64,000 nt of DNA from positions 124,001-188,000 of the forward strand of contig CAZRRO010000009.1 of the NCBI GenBank assembly GCA_964602595.1, in the 5' to 3' direction. A model generated the notes under the pieces. The model did not search any database. It was not told where the DNA came from and saw only the letters and a list, made by a program, of their open reading frames with translations. Positions 51,938 to 60,112 of the stretch are shown piece after piece. Source of the DNA: CAIWAH01 sp964602595. Its GTDB lineage: Bacteria > Verrucomicrobiota > Verrucomicrobiia > Limisphaerales > UBA9464. How positions within the stretch are numbered: position 1 is the stretch's first letter; every line of letters starts with the position of its first letter. The translations under genes were made by a program, and so were the position numbers.

Positions 51938-53179
51938 ATGAAGAAAAAACCCACTCCTCATCCGCTCCGGCGCCGTTTTGCCGCCGCCACCACCGCCCTG
52001 GCCTGCACCTTGCCCGCCTTGGGCACGGGCTTCCGGATGCCCGACCAGGACGCCTTCGCCACGGCCCGGGGCGAGGCGTTCGCCGCCACGGCCGACAATC
52101 CTTCCGCCATCTTCTATAATCCGGCGGGCATCACCCAACTGGAAGGCCAGCAGTTCCGCGGCGGCGTCTACGGCATCAAGACGGACAGCAATTTCACCTC
52201 GCCCGCCGGCCTCGAATACGACAACCGCCACGACCTGCACGCGATCCCGCAGCTCTTCTACACCTACAAGTCCGAATCCCTGCCGTTGGCCTACGGCTTG
52301 GGCCTTTATTCACCGTTCGGGTTGAGCAACGAATGGCCCGACGACACTGGTTTCCGCTCCGTCGGCATCCGCGGCCGGCTAAGCTATTTCACGCTGAATC
52401 CGGTTATCGCCTGGGAGATCAGGCCCGGCCTTTCGATTGCGGCGGGCCCGATGGTGAACTTCGTGGACACCGACTTGCGCCAAGGTTTTGCCACGCCGGC
52501 GGCCGGACTGGGCGACCAACTGAGCTTTGAAAGCAACGGCTGGGCGGCGGGCTTCAACGCCGGGCTGCTCTGGAAGATCAATTCCCAGTTCCAGTTCGGG
52601 CTCAACTACCGCAGTGCCACCACCGTGGACCTCAAGGGTGACACGACCTGGAACCTGCTCGGCTTGAATCCGACGGCCAGTTCCGAGTGGAAGTTCCCCC
52701 AGAACATCGTCGCGGGGCTTTCGTTCCGGCCCACGCCCGCGTGGAACCTGGAGTTCAATGTCGATTGGACCGACTGGAACCGGCTCAACACCTTCGTCAT
52801 CCAGCAGCAGGCCGTGCCCGGCTTGCCGGCGAATCCGTTGCCCCTGCCCTTCCACTGGGAATCCAGCTTCTACTACGAATTCGGCGCGACCCGCTATCTG
52901 GACAACGACTGGACGGTGAGCGGCGGCTACATCTACAACGAAAACTCGGTGCCAGACGTGACCTACAATCCGCTGGTGGCCGACCTGGACCGGCACTTCT
53001 GGAGCGTCGGCGTCGGGCACCGGGGTGACCGCCTCGACTTCGACGTGGCCTACCAGTTTGGCTACGGGCCGACCCGCACGGTGGCCGGCAGCCTCGTTTC
53101 CCCGCTCGGCCAATCCGCCGACGGTCGCTACGAGTTCGTCAGCCACGCGATCTTCATCACGGTGGGTGCCCGGTTCTAG
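51938..53179 (+). CDS. OmpP1/FadL-family outer membrane transport protein
   Basis: An outer-membrane beta-barrel that imports long-chain fatty acids or other hydrophobic molecules. The 413-residue product has a signal peptide (FAAATTALACTLPALG), the FadL N-terminal hatch signature GTGFRMPDQDAFATARGEAF followed by DNPSAIFYNPAGITQLEG, and alternating amphipathic strands to a terminal Phe (AIFITVGARF), typical of outer-membrane insertion. ATG 51938 is chosen for the signal peptide. FadL proteins can import long-chain acyl signals in other bacteria; with a PhcB-like methyltransferase next to it, uptake of an acyl signal is a reasonable inference. Confidence 0.9.
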   Translation: MKKKPTPHPLRRRFAAATTALACTLPALGTGFRMPDQDAFATARGEAFAATADNPSAIFYNPAGITQLEGQQFRGGVYGIKTDSNFTSPAGLEYDNRHDLHAIPQLFYTYKSESLPLAYGLGLYSPFGLSNEWPDDTGFRSVGIRGRLSYFTLNPVIAWEIRPGLSIAAGPMVNFVDTDLRQGFATPAAGLGDQLSFESNGWAAGFNAGLLWKINSQFQFGLNYRSATTVDLKGDTTWNLLGLNPTASSEWKFPQNIVAGLSFRPTPAWNLEFNVDWTDWNRLNTFVIQQQAVPGLPANPLPLPFHWESSFYYEFGATRYLDNDWTVSGGYIYNENSVPDVTYNPLVADLDRHFWSVGVGHRGDRLDFDVAYQFGYGPTRTVAGSLVSPLGQSADGRYEFVSHAIFITVGARF

Positions 53180-53338
53180 GCGCCGACCACCGCCGGGCAC
53201 GCAAATGTGACGGCCCATCCGGCCGGACTTCCCGCTTGGGATTGTCCGGCCGGCCCCTTAGGTTCCCGAGCGTTCCGGACGTCGGGAGTTCGCCATTGCT
53301 CCCGCCGGCCAGGCCCGGTCGGGATCCGCACCAGCACC

Positions 53339-54745
53339 GTGATCGAACGCGATACCATCATCAGTTGCCGCAACAGCCAGGGGGCTGAGATTCAGGCGAC
53401 CCCGGTTCGCCTCAATCGCTTTGCCGCGGTCTTCGAGGTCTACAATCCCTACAGCATCCTCCAGCTCTCCGAGGTGCTGCTGGACTTCCGGATCAGCATC
53501 GGCGAGCGCCTCGTTTATTCCGGCCGCGCCGTCGTCAGCAACCTGGTCAATGCCGGGATCATGCTGGTGTGCGAGGCGGCGCTGGAGGAGTCGTGGCTGG
53601 ACGTCGACCTGTTCTCGCCGCTCACGGAACCGGACCAATTGCGGGGCGAACTCACCGGCTTCCTGCGGGAGGCGGCCAAAATCCACGCCGTCAGCCCAGA
53701 GTTCAAAATCGTGGTCGCCGACATGCACAGCATGTTCACCGACCTCCGCCGCTGGCTGGAACAGGTCGAACTGGGCCTGCGTTCCCTGCCGACGAACGAC
53801 CTATTGCGCCGGGAACAGGAAATCATCGCGGAAATCGGCCCGCCAGTCGGACCGGCCTTCAACGACCTGTTCGTGCGGTTTGAGGCCATCGCCGGCGCCG
53901 TGGACATCTCGGCCCACGCGATGCACCGCACCTACATGCGGCGGCTGTTGCATCCGTTGGTGCTCTGCGCGCCGTTCGCCTACCGCACCTTCCAGAAGCC
54001 GCTGGGCTACGCCGGCGACTACCTGATGGTAAACATGATCCTGTCGCGGGCCTTGGAAGGAGGCTCGCTGTTCGCGAAGGCCGTCCACGCTTGGTTCCTG
54101 ACGCAGGCCCCGGCCGAGGCGCACCGGAACCGCATCGCTTACCTCCGCCGGCAACTCGTGGCCGAGACCACACGGGCCGTCGCGGCGGGCCGTCGCCTGC
54201 GGATCTTCAACCTGGGCTGCGGCCCCGCCGGCGAGGTGCAGCAATGCCTGGCGGAGGAACCCGTGTGCGACGCGGCGGACTTCACGCTGGTGGACTTCAA
54301 CGACGAGACCCTGGAGTTCAGCCAGGAGAAGCTGACCAGCCTGAAGCAACAGCACCAACGCACGACCGGGCTCACGTTCCAGCGCAAATCGGTCCACCAA
54401 ATCCTCAAGGAGTCGGCCCGCATCGACCCGGCGGCACCACAATACGACCTCGTCTATTGCGCCGGCCTGTTTGACTACCTGTCCGACCGGATCTGCCAGC
54501 GGTTGGTCAACATCTTCTACGACATGCTGGCTCCGGGCGGCCTGCTGATTGTCACCAACGTGGATTCCTGCAATCCGGCGCGGAACGGCATGGAATTCCT
54601 GCTCGAATGGCACCTGATCCACCGGGACCGGGAACAGCTGAAACGCCTGCACCCGCTCGCGGCGCCGCCCGGGGCGGTCACCACCCAAGCCGACGTCACC
54701 GGCGTCAACATCTACCTTGAAGTCCGCAAGCCAGGAATCGCCTGA
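53339..54745 (+). CDS. SAM-dependent methyltransferase related to 3-hydroxy fatty acid methyl ester (PhcB-type) synthases, with PilZ-like N-domain
   Basis: Probably methylates a fatty acid to a methyl ester signal. An N-terminal beta-rich, PilZ-like part (residues about 8-80: VRLNRFAAVFEVYNPYSILQ, GRAVVSNLVNAGIMLV) without a clear c-di-GMP RxxxR motif precedes a helical linker and a class I methyltransferase with NLGCGPAGEV (291-300), LVDFNDETLEF and CAGLFDYLSD. The blocks KPLGYAGDYLMVNMI, GGSLFAKAVHAWFL, HRNRIAYLRRQL and MEFLLEWHLIHR are what I know from proteins called 3-hydroxypalmitic acid methyl ester biosynthesis proteins. GTG 53339 is chosen; the frame is open to 53207 with unconserved Arg/Pro-rich text. 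The next gene starts inside its 3' end. Confidence 0.75.
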   Translation: MIERDTIISCRNSQGAEIQATPVRLNRFAAVFEVYNPYSILQLSEVLLDFRISIGERLVYSGRAVVSNLVNAGIMLVCEAALEESWLDVDLFSPLTEPDQLRGELTGFLREAAKIHAVSPEFKIVVADMHSMFTDLRRWLEQVELGLRSLPTNDLLRREQEIIAEIGPPVGPAFNDLFVRFEAIAGAVDISAHAMHRTYMRRLLHPLVLCAPFAYRTFQKPLGYAGDYLMVNMILSRALEGGSLFAKAVHAWFLTQAPAEAHRNRIAYLRRQLVAETTRAVAAGRRLRIFNLGCGPAGEVQQCLAEEPVCDAADFTLVDFNDETLEFSQEKLTSLKQQHQRTTGLTFQRKSVHQILKESARIDPAAPQYDLVYCAGLFDYLSDRICQRLVNIFYDMLAPGGLLIVTNVDSCNPARNGMEFLLEWHLIHRDREQLKRLHPLAAPPGAVTTQADVTGVNIYLEVRKPGIA

Positions 54746-57497
54746 CGACCTGCTGGCCCGCGACCCGGCGCTACGCGAGGCGTTCGCCGCGGACGAGCAG
54801 GTCCAGCGGGTCCGCATGGGCAAGGTGGGCGCCCTGCTCATCGCGGTGCTCATGCCGGCCGGCGTGTCGTTGGACTACCTGGTTTACGGCAAGGACGGCA
54901 AAGTGGGGGAGTTCCTCGCCCTGCGGCTGATCAGCTCGGTGCTCGCGCTCGGCCTCTGGGCGGTGCTCCGCGTGCCGAGCGGGGAACGCTACGCGCGCGT
55001 CATCGGCCCCACCCTCGCGCTGATTCCGTCCGCCTTCATCGCGATCATGATTGCGCGGACCGACGGCTGGGATTCCCCCTACTACGCCGGGCTGAACCTC
55101 GTGCTCCTGGCCGTCAACGTGGTGGTTCACTGGAACTTGGTGGAGTCCCTCGTGGTCAGCGGCCTGATCATCGCATTCTACGTGGTCGCCTGCGTCGTCC
55201 ACGGCGGTTCGTTCCGGACGGGCGACGGCTTCAACAATCTCTACTTCCTGATCCTGACCGGCATCATCGTGGTCACCGGCAACGTGTTCTTCAACCGCCT
55301 GCGACGCCGGGAATTCTTCGCGCGGGAAGAACTGAAGCTGAGCGAACAGCGGCTCGCCGAAACCAACCGCAGCCTCCAGTCCAGCCAGCACAAGCTCGAA
55401 AGCTCGAACCTTGAGCTGAAGCTCCGCGAGCAGGACCTCGAACAGACCAACAACCGGCTCCGGGAACTCGACGAGTCCAAGGGCCGCTTCTTCGCCAACA
55501 TCAGCCACGAGCTCCGGACACCGCTCACCCTGCTGATCGCGCCGCTGGAAACCCTCCGCGGCAGCCACGCCTCGCTGGCCGAACCGGCCGTCCGCGAGCA
55601 CCTCGAGACGATGCACAGCAACGGCATGCGCCTGCTGAAGCTGATCAACGACCTGCTCGAACTGGTCCGCCTGGATTCCGGCACCCTCAAGCTCCATCCC
55701 GCGCCGGTGCCGGCCGCCGAGTTCCTCAAGGGCCTGCTCCGCGCCCTGCGGGGCGTCGCCGACGAAAAGGGCCTCCGACTCCAATGCCAGGTCGCCGACG
55801 ACGTGGCCCACCTGCTGGGCGATGCCGACAAGCTGGAGAAGGTTTTCCTCAACCTGCTCTTCAACGCGGTGAAATTCACCCCGGCCGGCGGCGAGGTCGC
55901 CATCCACGCCCACCGCGAGGGCGCGCTGGCCGTCATCGCCGTGCGTGACACGGGCATGGGCATCAACCCCCAGCAACTGCCGTTCATCTTCGATCGCTTT
56001 TGGCAGGCCGATTCCTCCACCCAGCGCAAGTTCCAGGGCGCGGGCATCGGCCTGTCGCTGGTGAAGGAACTGGTGGAGGCCCACGGCGGGTCCGTTGGCG
56101 CGGAAAGCACCCTGGGGCGAGGCACCACCATGCTCGTGCGCCTGCCCTTGGCCACCTCGGCCGACGTCGCCGCGGTGGCGGAAGCGAAGGCGGAGGCCGC
56201 CACCGATGCCGCCGCCACGGCCCAACCCGCGGAGCCCAAGGACGCCTGGCTGGAAGGCCTCTACCGGCGCGCCGAAATGTTCGCCGGCATCGCGCCGCTC
56301 CGGGATTCGCTTCGGCCGTGGACACCCGCCGCTGGCAGCCGGCGCCGCCCCAAGCTGCTGTTGGCCGACGACGAGCCCGACATGTTGCGCTTCCTCAAGA
56401 GCCAACTCGCCGAAGACTACGAGGTCATCGAGGCGGTGGACGGCAACCAGGCGCTCAGCCTCGCCACCCAAATGCTGCCGGAAATCATGGTCTGCGACAT
56501 GATGATGCCGGGACGCGACGGCCTGAGCGTCTGCCGCGAGCTGCGGAAGCAGGCCGCCACCCGATCCCAGCCGTTCCTGATGCTGACGGCGCGGGCGGAC
56601 GAGGAGACCAAGCTCCAGGCCCTCGCCGCCGGCGCCAGCGACTTCCTGCCCAAGCCCTTTTCGTCGCAGGAACTGCGGCTGCGACTGAAGAACCTGGTGG
56701 ATTCCCACCAGCTCCAGAAGGAACTCAGCTGGCAGAACCGCCGCCTCGAGACCGCCCTCGAACAGCTCAAGGAGACCGAGACGCAGCTCGTCCAAACGGA
56801 GAAGCTGGCCTCCCTCGGCCGCCTGTGCGCGGGGATCATCCACGAGATCAACAACCCGTTGAACTACGCCCTCGGCGCGATGGTGCTGATCCGCCGGGCC
56901 GCCCCGCAGCTCCCGGCCGACGAACAGGCGGACTTCAAGGAATCGGTCGCGGATGCCGAAGACGGCTTGAAGCGGGTATCGAATATCGTGGCCGATCTCC
57001 GCTCGTTTACCCACAGCCACGGCGGACCCGTCGAGGCGATTTCCGCGCGGGAGACGCTGGACCGCCTCCCCCGGCTTTTCGCGGCAGAGCTCAACGAGCA
57101 GGTCAAGTTGTCGCTGGAAGTGCCCGATGGCCTCTGCGTGCGGGCCAATGCCAACCAGTTGCTCCAGGTGCTCATCAACCTGATTCAGAACTCGCTCGAC
57201 GCGCTCAAGGCGCGGCCCGCCGAGGCGCCGCCGGGCGAAATTCGGGTGCGGGCCGGACTCGCGGGCGCCGTGCCCTTCATTTCGGTCCGCGACAACGGCC
57301 CCGGGATTCCGGCCGACATCTTGTCCCGGATCTTCGACCCGTTCTTCACGACCAAGGCGGTCGGGTCCGGCATGGGCCTCGGGCTGAGCATCTGCTACCG
57401 CATCATGGAGGAATCCGGCGGCCGCATCCGCGTGAACAGCCGGCCGGGCGAATTCTGCGAGTTTGTTTTGGAGTTTGCCGCGGATTCCCAAGTGTAG
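54717..57497 (+). CDS. Membrane hybrid histidine kinase with two kinase modules (6TM-HK-REC-HK)
   Basis: A 926-residue membrane sensor. Six hydrophobic segments lie between residues about 36 and 205. A coiled coil (205-255) leads to HisKA with phospho-acceptor His264 (ANISHELRTPLTLL) and an ATPase domain (FLNLLFNAVKF, VRDTGMGI, GAGIGLSLVKELV). A receiver domain follows with Asp594 (VCDMMMPGRDGLS) and Lys in FLPKPF. A second kinase module has His709 (AGIIHEINNPLNYAL) and its own ATPase part (NLIQNSLDAL, VRDNGPGIP, GLGLSICYR). The TTG start lies inside the methyltransferase gene (29-base overlap). The six-helix sensor and the neighbouring methyltransferase recall PhcB/PhcS, so its ligand may be the methyl ester product. 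Confidence 0.88.
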   Translation: MKSASQESPDDLLARDPALREAFAADEQVQRVRMGKVGALLIAVLMPAGVSLDYLVYGKDGKVGEFLALRLISSVLALGLWAVLRVPSGERYARVIGPTLALIPSAFIAIMIARTDGWDSPYYAGLNLVLLAVNVVVHWNLVESLVVSGLIIAFYVVACVVHGGSFRTGDGFNNLYFLILTGIIVVTGNVFFNRLRRREFFAREELKLSEQRLAETNRSLQSSQHKLESSNLELKLREQDLEQTNNRLRELDESKGRFFANISHELRTPLTLLIAPLETLRGSHASLAEPAVREHLETMHSNGMRLLKLINDLLELVRLDSGTLKLHPAPVPAAEFLKGLLRALRGVADEKGLRLQCQVADDVAHLLGDADKLEKVFLNLLFNAVKFTPAGGEVAIHAHREGALAVIAVRDTGMGINPQQLPFIFDRFWQADSSTQRKFQGAGIGLSLVKELVEAHGGSVGAESTLGRGTTMLVRLPLATSADVAAVAEAKAEAATDAAATAQPAEPKDAWLEGLYRRAEMFAGIAPLRDSLRPWTPAAGSRRRPKLLLADDEPDMLRFLKSQLAEDYEVIEAVDGNQALSLATQMLPEIMVCDMMMPGRDGLSVCRELRKQAATRSQPFLMLTARADEETKLQALAAGASDFLPKPFSSQELRLRLKNLVDSHQLQKELSWQNRRLETALEQLKETETQLVQTEKLASLGRLCAGIIHEINNPLNYALGAMVLIRRAAPQLPADEQADFKESVADAEDGLKRVSNIVADLRSFTHSHGGPVEAISARETLDRLPRLFAAELNEQVKLSLEVPDGLCVRANANQLLQVLINLIQNSLDALKARPAEAPPGEIRVRAGLAGAVPFISVRDNGPGIPADILSRIFDPFFTTKAVGSGMGLGLSICYRIMEESGGRIRVNSRPGEFCEFVLEFAADSQV

Positions 57498-57517
57498 AAC
57501 CCTCGAAACCAGTCCAA

Positions 57518-58783
57518 ATGGAACCCACCTACGACTACAAACGCTTCGCCGTCCTCTACGTGGACGACGAGGAGAAGTCGCTGCGGAACGTGACCAAGAT
57601 CCTGGCCCCGAACCTCCGGCTGCTCACCGCGCCGAGCGGCGAGGAGGGGCTCCGCATGCTCCGGGAACATCAGGACGAGTTGGGCGTGATCATCTCCGAC
57701 CAACGCATGCCCGGCATGCAGGGGGTCCAGTTGCTGGAACAAGCGCGCAAGCTTCAGCCCCGGATCATCCGGATGCTGGCGACGGCCTATACTGACATGG
57801 AGGCCGCGGTGGCCGCGATCAACAGCGGCGCCATCTACAAATACGTCTCCAAGCCGTTCGACTTCGACTCGCTCGAGATCACCATCAAGCGGGCGCTGGA
57901 GTTTTTCCTGCTCCAGCGCGAACGCGACGCCCTGCTCCGCGAGAAGCTTTCGGTCCTGCACAAGATGGTCATCACCGACCGGGTGCTCGGCCTCGGCGTG
58001 ATGGCTTCGGGCCTCAGCCACAACCTGCGCAATTCGATGGCTGCCGTGCGCACGTTCCTCGAACTGACGCCGGAGATGCTGCATCGCGAACGCCTCGACC
58101 TCGACCGGTTGCAGCACCCCAGCTTCTGGCACGATTTCCACAGCAAGGTGCAGGGCCGGCTCAAGGCAGTCATCGAGGTGCTCGACGGCGTCACACAATT
58201 CACCGAACCGCCGGCCCCGCTGCCCCGCCACGAGGTGGACGCCGCGGCGTTGCTGGGCACGGCCCTGGAGCGGCTCCGGGAAGAGTTCCGCGCGAAGGGC
58301 ATCACGGTGATCAACCGGGTGCCCGCTGGATTGCCCCTGCTCAAGGTGGACGGCGAACGGTTTCCCCGGCTGTTCGAGCTGCTGCTGCGCGAGGAGCTGA
58401 ACAACCTCCAGTCCGGGCACATCCTCGAACTGGATGCGCGCGCGGTGGAGGCCTCCGTCGGCACCCCGGCCGAGCTGGAACTCTCCCTGAGCGACAACGG
58501 TCCCGGCTTACCCGAGGAAGCGCTCCGCTCGGTGTTTGATCCGTTTTTCACCCGCACCGACCAGCCCAACGACTTCGGCATCGGCCTGATGGCTTCGTTC
58601 TTCATCGTCCACCACCACGGCGGCCGGATCGAAGTCCAGGCTCGCCCCGAGGGTGGCCTTCGCTACAACCTCCGGCTGCCGCTCGACCGCTTGGAAGGAT
58701 CCGTCACGGAAAAAGGCGGCGACTTTCTCGCCCGCCTGATGACCAACGAGCGGCTTTGGGAAAAACTGTTGTCCACGTCATGA
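57518..58783 (+). CDS. Receiver domain fused to a histidine-kinase-like domain (PhcR/PhcQ-like)
   Basis: A 421-residue soluble signalling protein. N-terminal receiver: acidic pair in LYVDDEEKSL, phospho-acceptor Asp61 (IISDQRMPGMQG), Thr/Ser in ATAYTDMEA and Lys in YVSKPFDF. After a helical linker comes a kinase-like domain with His168 (ASGLSHNLRNSMAAV) and an ATPase part (LSDNGPGLPEEAL, FGIGLMASFFIVHHHGGRIE). The N-box is unusual (LLLREELNNLQSG), so kinase activity is uncertain. A receiver joined to a C-terminal kinase-like domain is what distinguishes PhcR-type regulators. It starts 20 bases after the hybrid kinase and its stop overlaps the next ATG. Confidence 0.83.
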   Translation: MEPTYDYKRFAVLYVDDEEKSLRNVTKILAPNLRLLTAPSGEEGLRMLREHQDELGVIISDQRMPGMQGVQLLEQARKLQPRIIRMLATAYTDMEAAVAAINSGAIYKYVSKPFDFDSLEITIKRALEFFLLQRERDALLREKLSVLHKMVITDRVLGLGVMASGLSHNLRNSMAAVRTFLELTPEMLHRERLDLDRLQHPSFWHDFHSKVQGRLKAVIEVLDGVTQFTEPPAPLPRHEVDAAALLGTALERLREEFRAKGITVINRVPAGLPLLKVDGERFPRLFELLLREELNNLQSGHILELDARAVEASVGTPAELELSLSDNGPGLPEEALRSVFDPFFTRTDQPNDFGIGLMASFFIVHHHGGRIEVQARPEGGLRYNLRLPLDRLEGSVTEKGGDFLARLMTNERLWEKLLSTS

Positions 58784-60036
58784 ATCCGCCAATTCAGACC
58801 GCGCCCGCGGCCGGGCTGGACCTCCGTCCGGCGGCCGGGGGCGCGGTCGTGGCTGCCCGCCGGCCCGGCCTCCTGCTCGTCGAAGCCGATCCGCTGGTGC
58901 GGCAGGCCATGGAGCAGATTTTCCGGAACGACTTCTCCGTGAGCGCCTGCGATTCCGGCGCCGCGGCCCTCGAATTCCTCGGTCAGTCGCGGCACGACGT
59001 CGTCATAGTCGACGGACATTTGCCCGGCATGTCCGGCTGGGAACTGGCCCAGCGGGTGCATCATCTGCAGCCGGAAGCCCAGACCATCCTGCTCGGCACG
59101 GATCCGTCGCTCGACCTGGCCACCCGGACTGCGCATGACGAAATCTTCGCCGCCCTTCGCAAGCCGTTTGAGGTCTCCGTGCTCCGGGAATTGGTCCTCC
59201 AGGCCAGTGCCCGGGCCGAGGTCCGGCGCGACGAACGGGAACACCAAGCCCTGCTCGAGCGGCAGGCGCATCAGGCCGAGTCCTTCCGGATGGAACGCGA
59301 CATCTACGCGGGTGCCCTGCACGACCTGAACGGATCGCTCACGGTGATCAGCTCCCTGGCAGAGACGCTTTCCCTGGAACTCTCCCAGACATTGACCGGT
59401 GTCCGGATGGCGAATCAGCAGTTCCAGGAACTGCTGCTGGATCTCCGGCACCAAAGCCTGATGGCCATCGAGATTTCCCGACGCAGCATGCGTCTGCTCC
59501 GGAGGAACCAGGATCAGGACCGCTGCGACGCCAAGGCCGTGCTCGAGGACCTGGGCCACCTGCTGCGGTCGCATCGCTCCGCCAAAGGCCACCAGCTCCG
59601 GGTCCAACCGCCGGTCGCCCCCGTCCTGCTCCAAGCCAGTGCCGCCGATGTGTTCCGGATGATCAGCAATCTCGGCCTCAATGCCCTCCAGGCGTCCGGC
59701 CGTCCTCACCGCGTGGATATCGAATGCTGGACCGTCCGGGACGCGCTGCCGGCCGTCGCACCATCCACCGGCGGCGGGCTTACCTTCTGGCTGCGCGACA
59801 ATTTCCTGAACCAGCCGCCGTTCGTCGCCATTGCGGTCCGGGACGACGGCCCGGGTGTTCCCGCGGACCTTGTTCCCCGACTCTTCCGCGAGAGCCTGAC
59901 AACCAAACCCAGCGGCGAAGGCACCGGCCTGGGCCTGCCCGTCGTCTACCGCGCCGTGCTCGAAACCCGCGCCGCGCTGCACTTCACCACTGTGCCCGGC
60001 CGCGGGACCTGCGTGACGCTGTATCTGCCGGCCTGA
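58780..60036 (+). CDS. Second receiver-kinase-like protein of the cluster
   Basis: A 418-residue protein whose ATG overlaps the previous stop as ATGA, so the two are translationally coupled. The receiver domain has Asp78 (VIVDGHLPGMSGWEL) and Lys in ALRKPFEV, but the usual double acidic pocket is altered (LLVEADPLV). The C-terminal half has His181 in AGALHDLNGSLTVIS and an ATPase-like region (MISNLGLNALQAS, VRDDGPGVPADL, GTGLGLPVVYR). No DNA-binding domain is visible here or in the other cluster proteins, so the final output must lie elsewhere or act through protein contacts. ATG 58780 is used; an in-frame GTG at 58756 lies inside the previous gene. Confidence 0.82.
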   Translation: MNPPIQTAPAAGLDLRPAAGGAVVAARRPGLLLVEADPLVRQAMEQIFRNDFSVSACDSGAAALEFLGQSRHDVVIVDGHLPGMSGWELAQRVHHLQPEAQTILLGTDPSLDLATRTAHDEIFAALRKPFEVSVLRELVLQASARAEVRRDEREHQALLERQAHQAESFRMERDIYAGALHDLNGSLTVISSLAETLSLELSQTLTGVRMANQQFQELLLDLRHQSLMAIEISRRSMRLLRRNQDQDRCDAKAVLEDLGHLLRSHRSAKGHQLRVQPPVAPVLLQASAADVFRMISNLGLNALQASGRPHRVDIECWTVRDALPAVAPSTGGGLTFWLRDNFLNQPPFVAIAVRDDGPGVPADLVPRLFRESLTTKPSGEGTGLGLPVVYRAVLETRAALHFTTVPGRGTCVTLYLPA

Positions 60037-60062
60037 CGGCAAGCGTGTGACTGAAACGGGAA

Positions 60063-60089
60063 GGCCCGAAACCCACTTGGGTTCGGGCC
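60063..60089. terminator. Hairpin between convergent signalling cluster and topB
   Basis: GGCCCGAAACCCA pairs with TGGGTTCGGGCC, giving a 12-base-pair stem with one bulged A and a tiny loop. Neither side has a long T run (minus side TTCCCGTTTC), so it may be a bidirectional but weak terminator. Confidence 0.5.
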
Positions 60090-60112
60090 TCAACATCGGA
60101 CCGACTCTCGGT

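Noticed and set aside
53166..53200. Inverted repeat GTGCCCGG/CCGGGCAC across the stop codon of the FadL gene
   Set aside because: The loop is 19 bases and no T run follows, so it is not a credible terminator; it may be chance in GC-rich DNA.
54771..57491. A 906-codon open frame antisense to the hybrid histidine kinase
   Set aside because: The plus-strand kinase has complete motifs throughout; the antisense translation is His/Arg/Gly/Leu-rich without any domain, as expected from high-GC codon bias.
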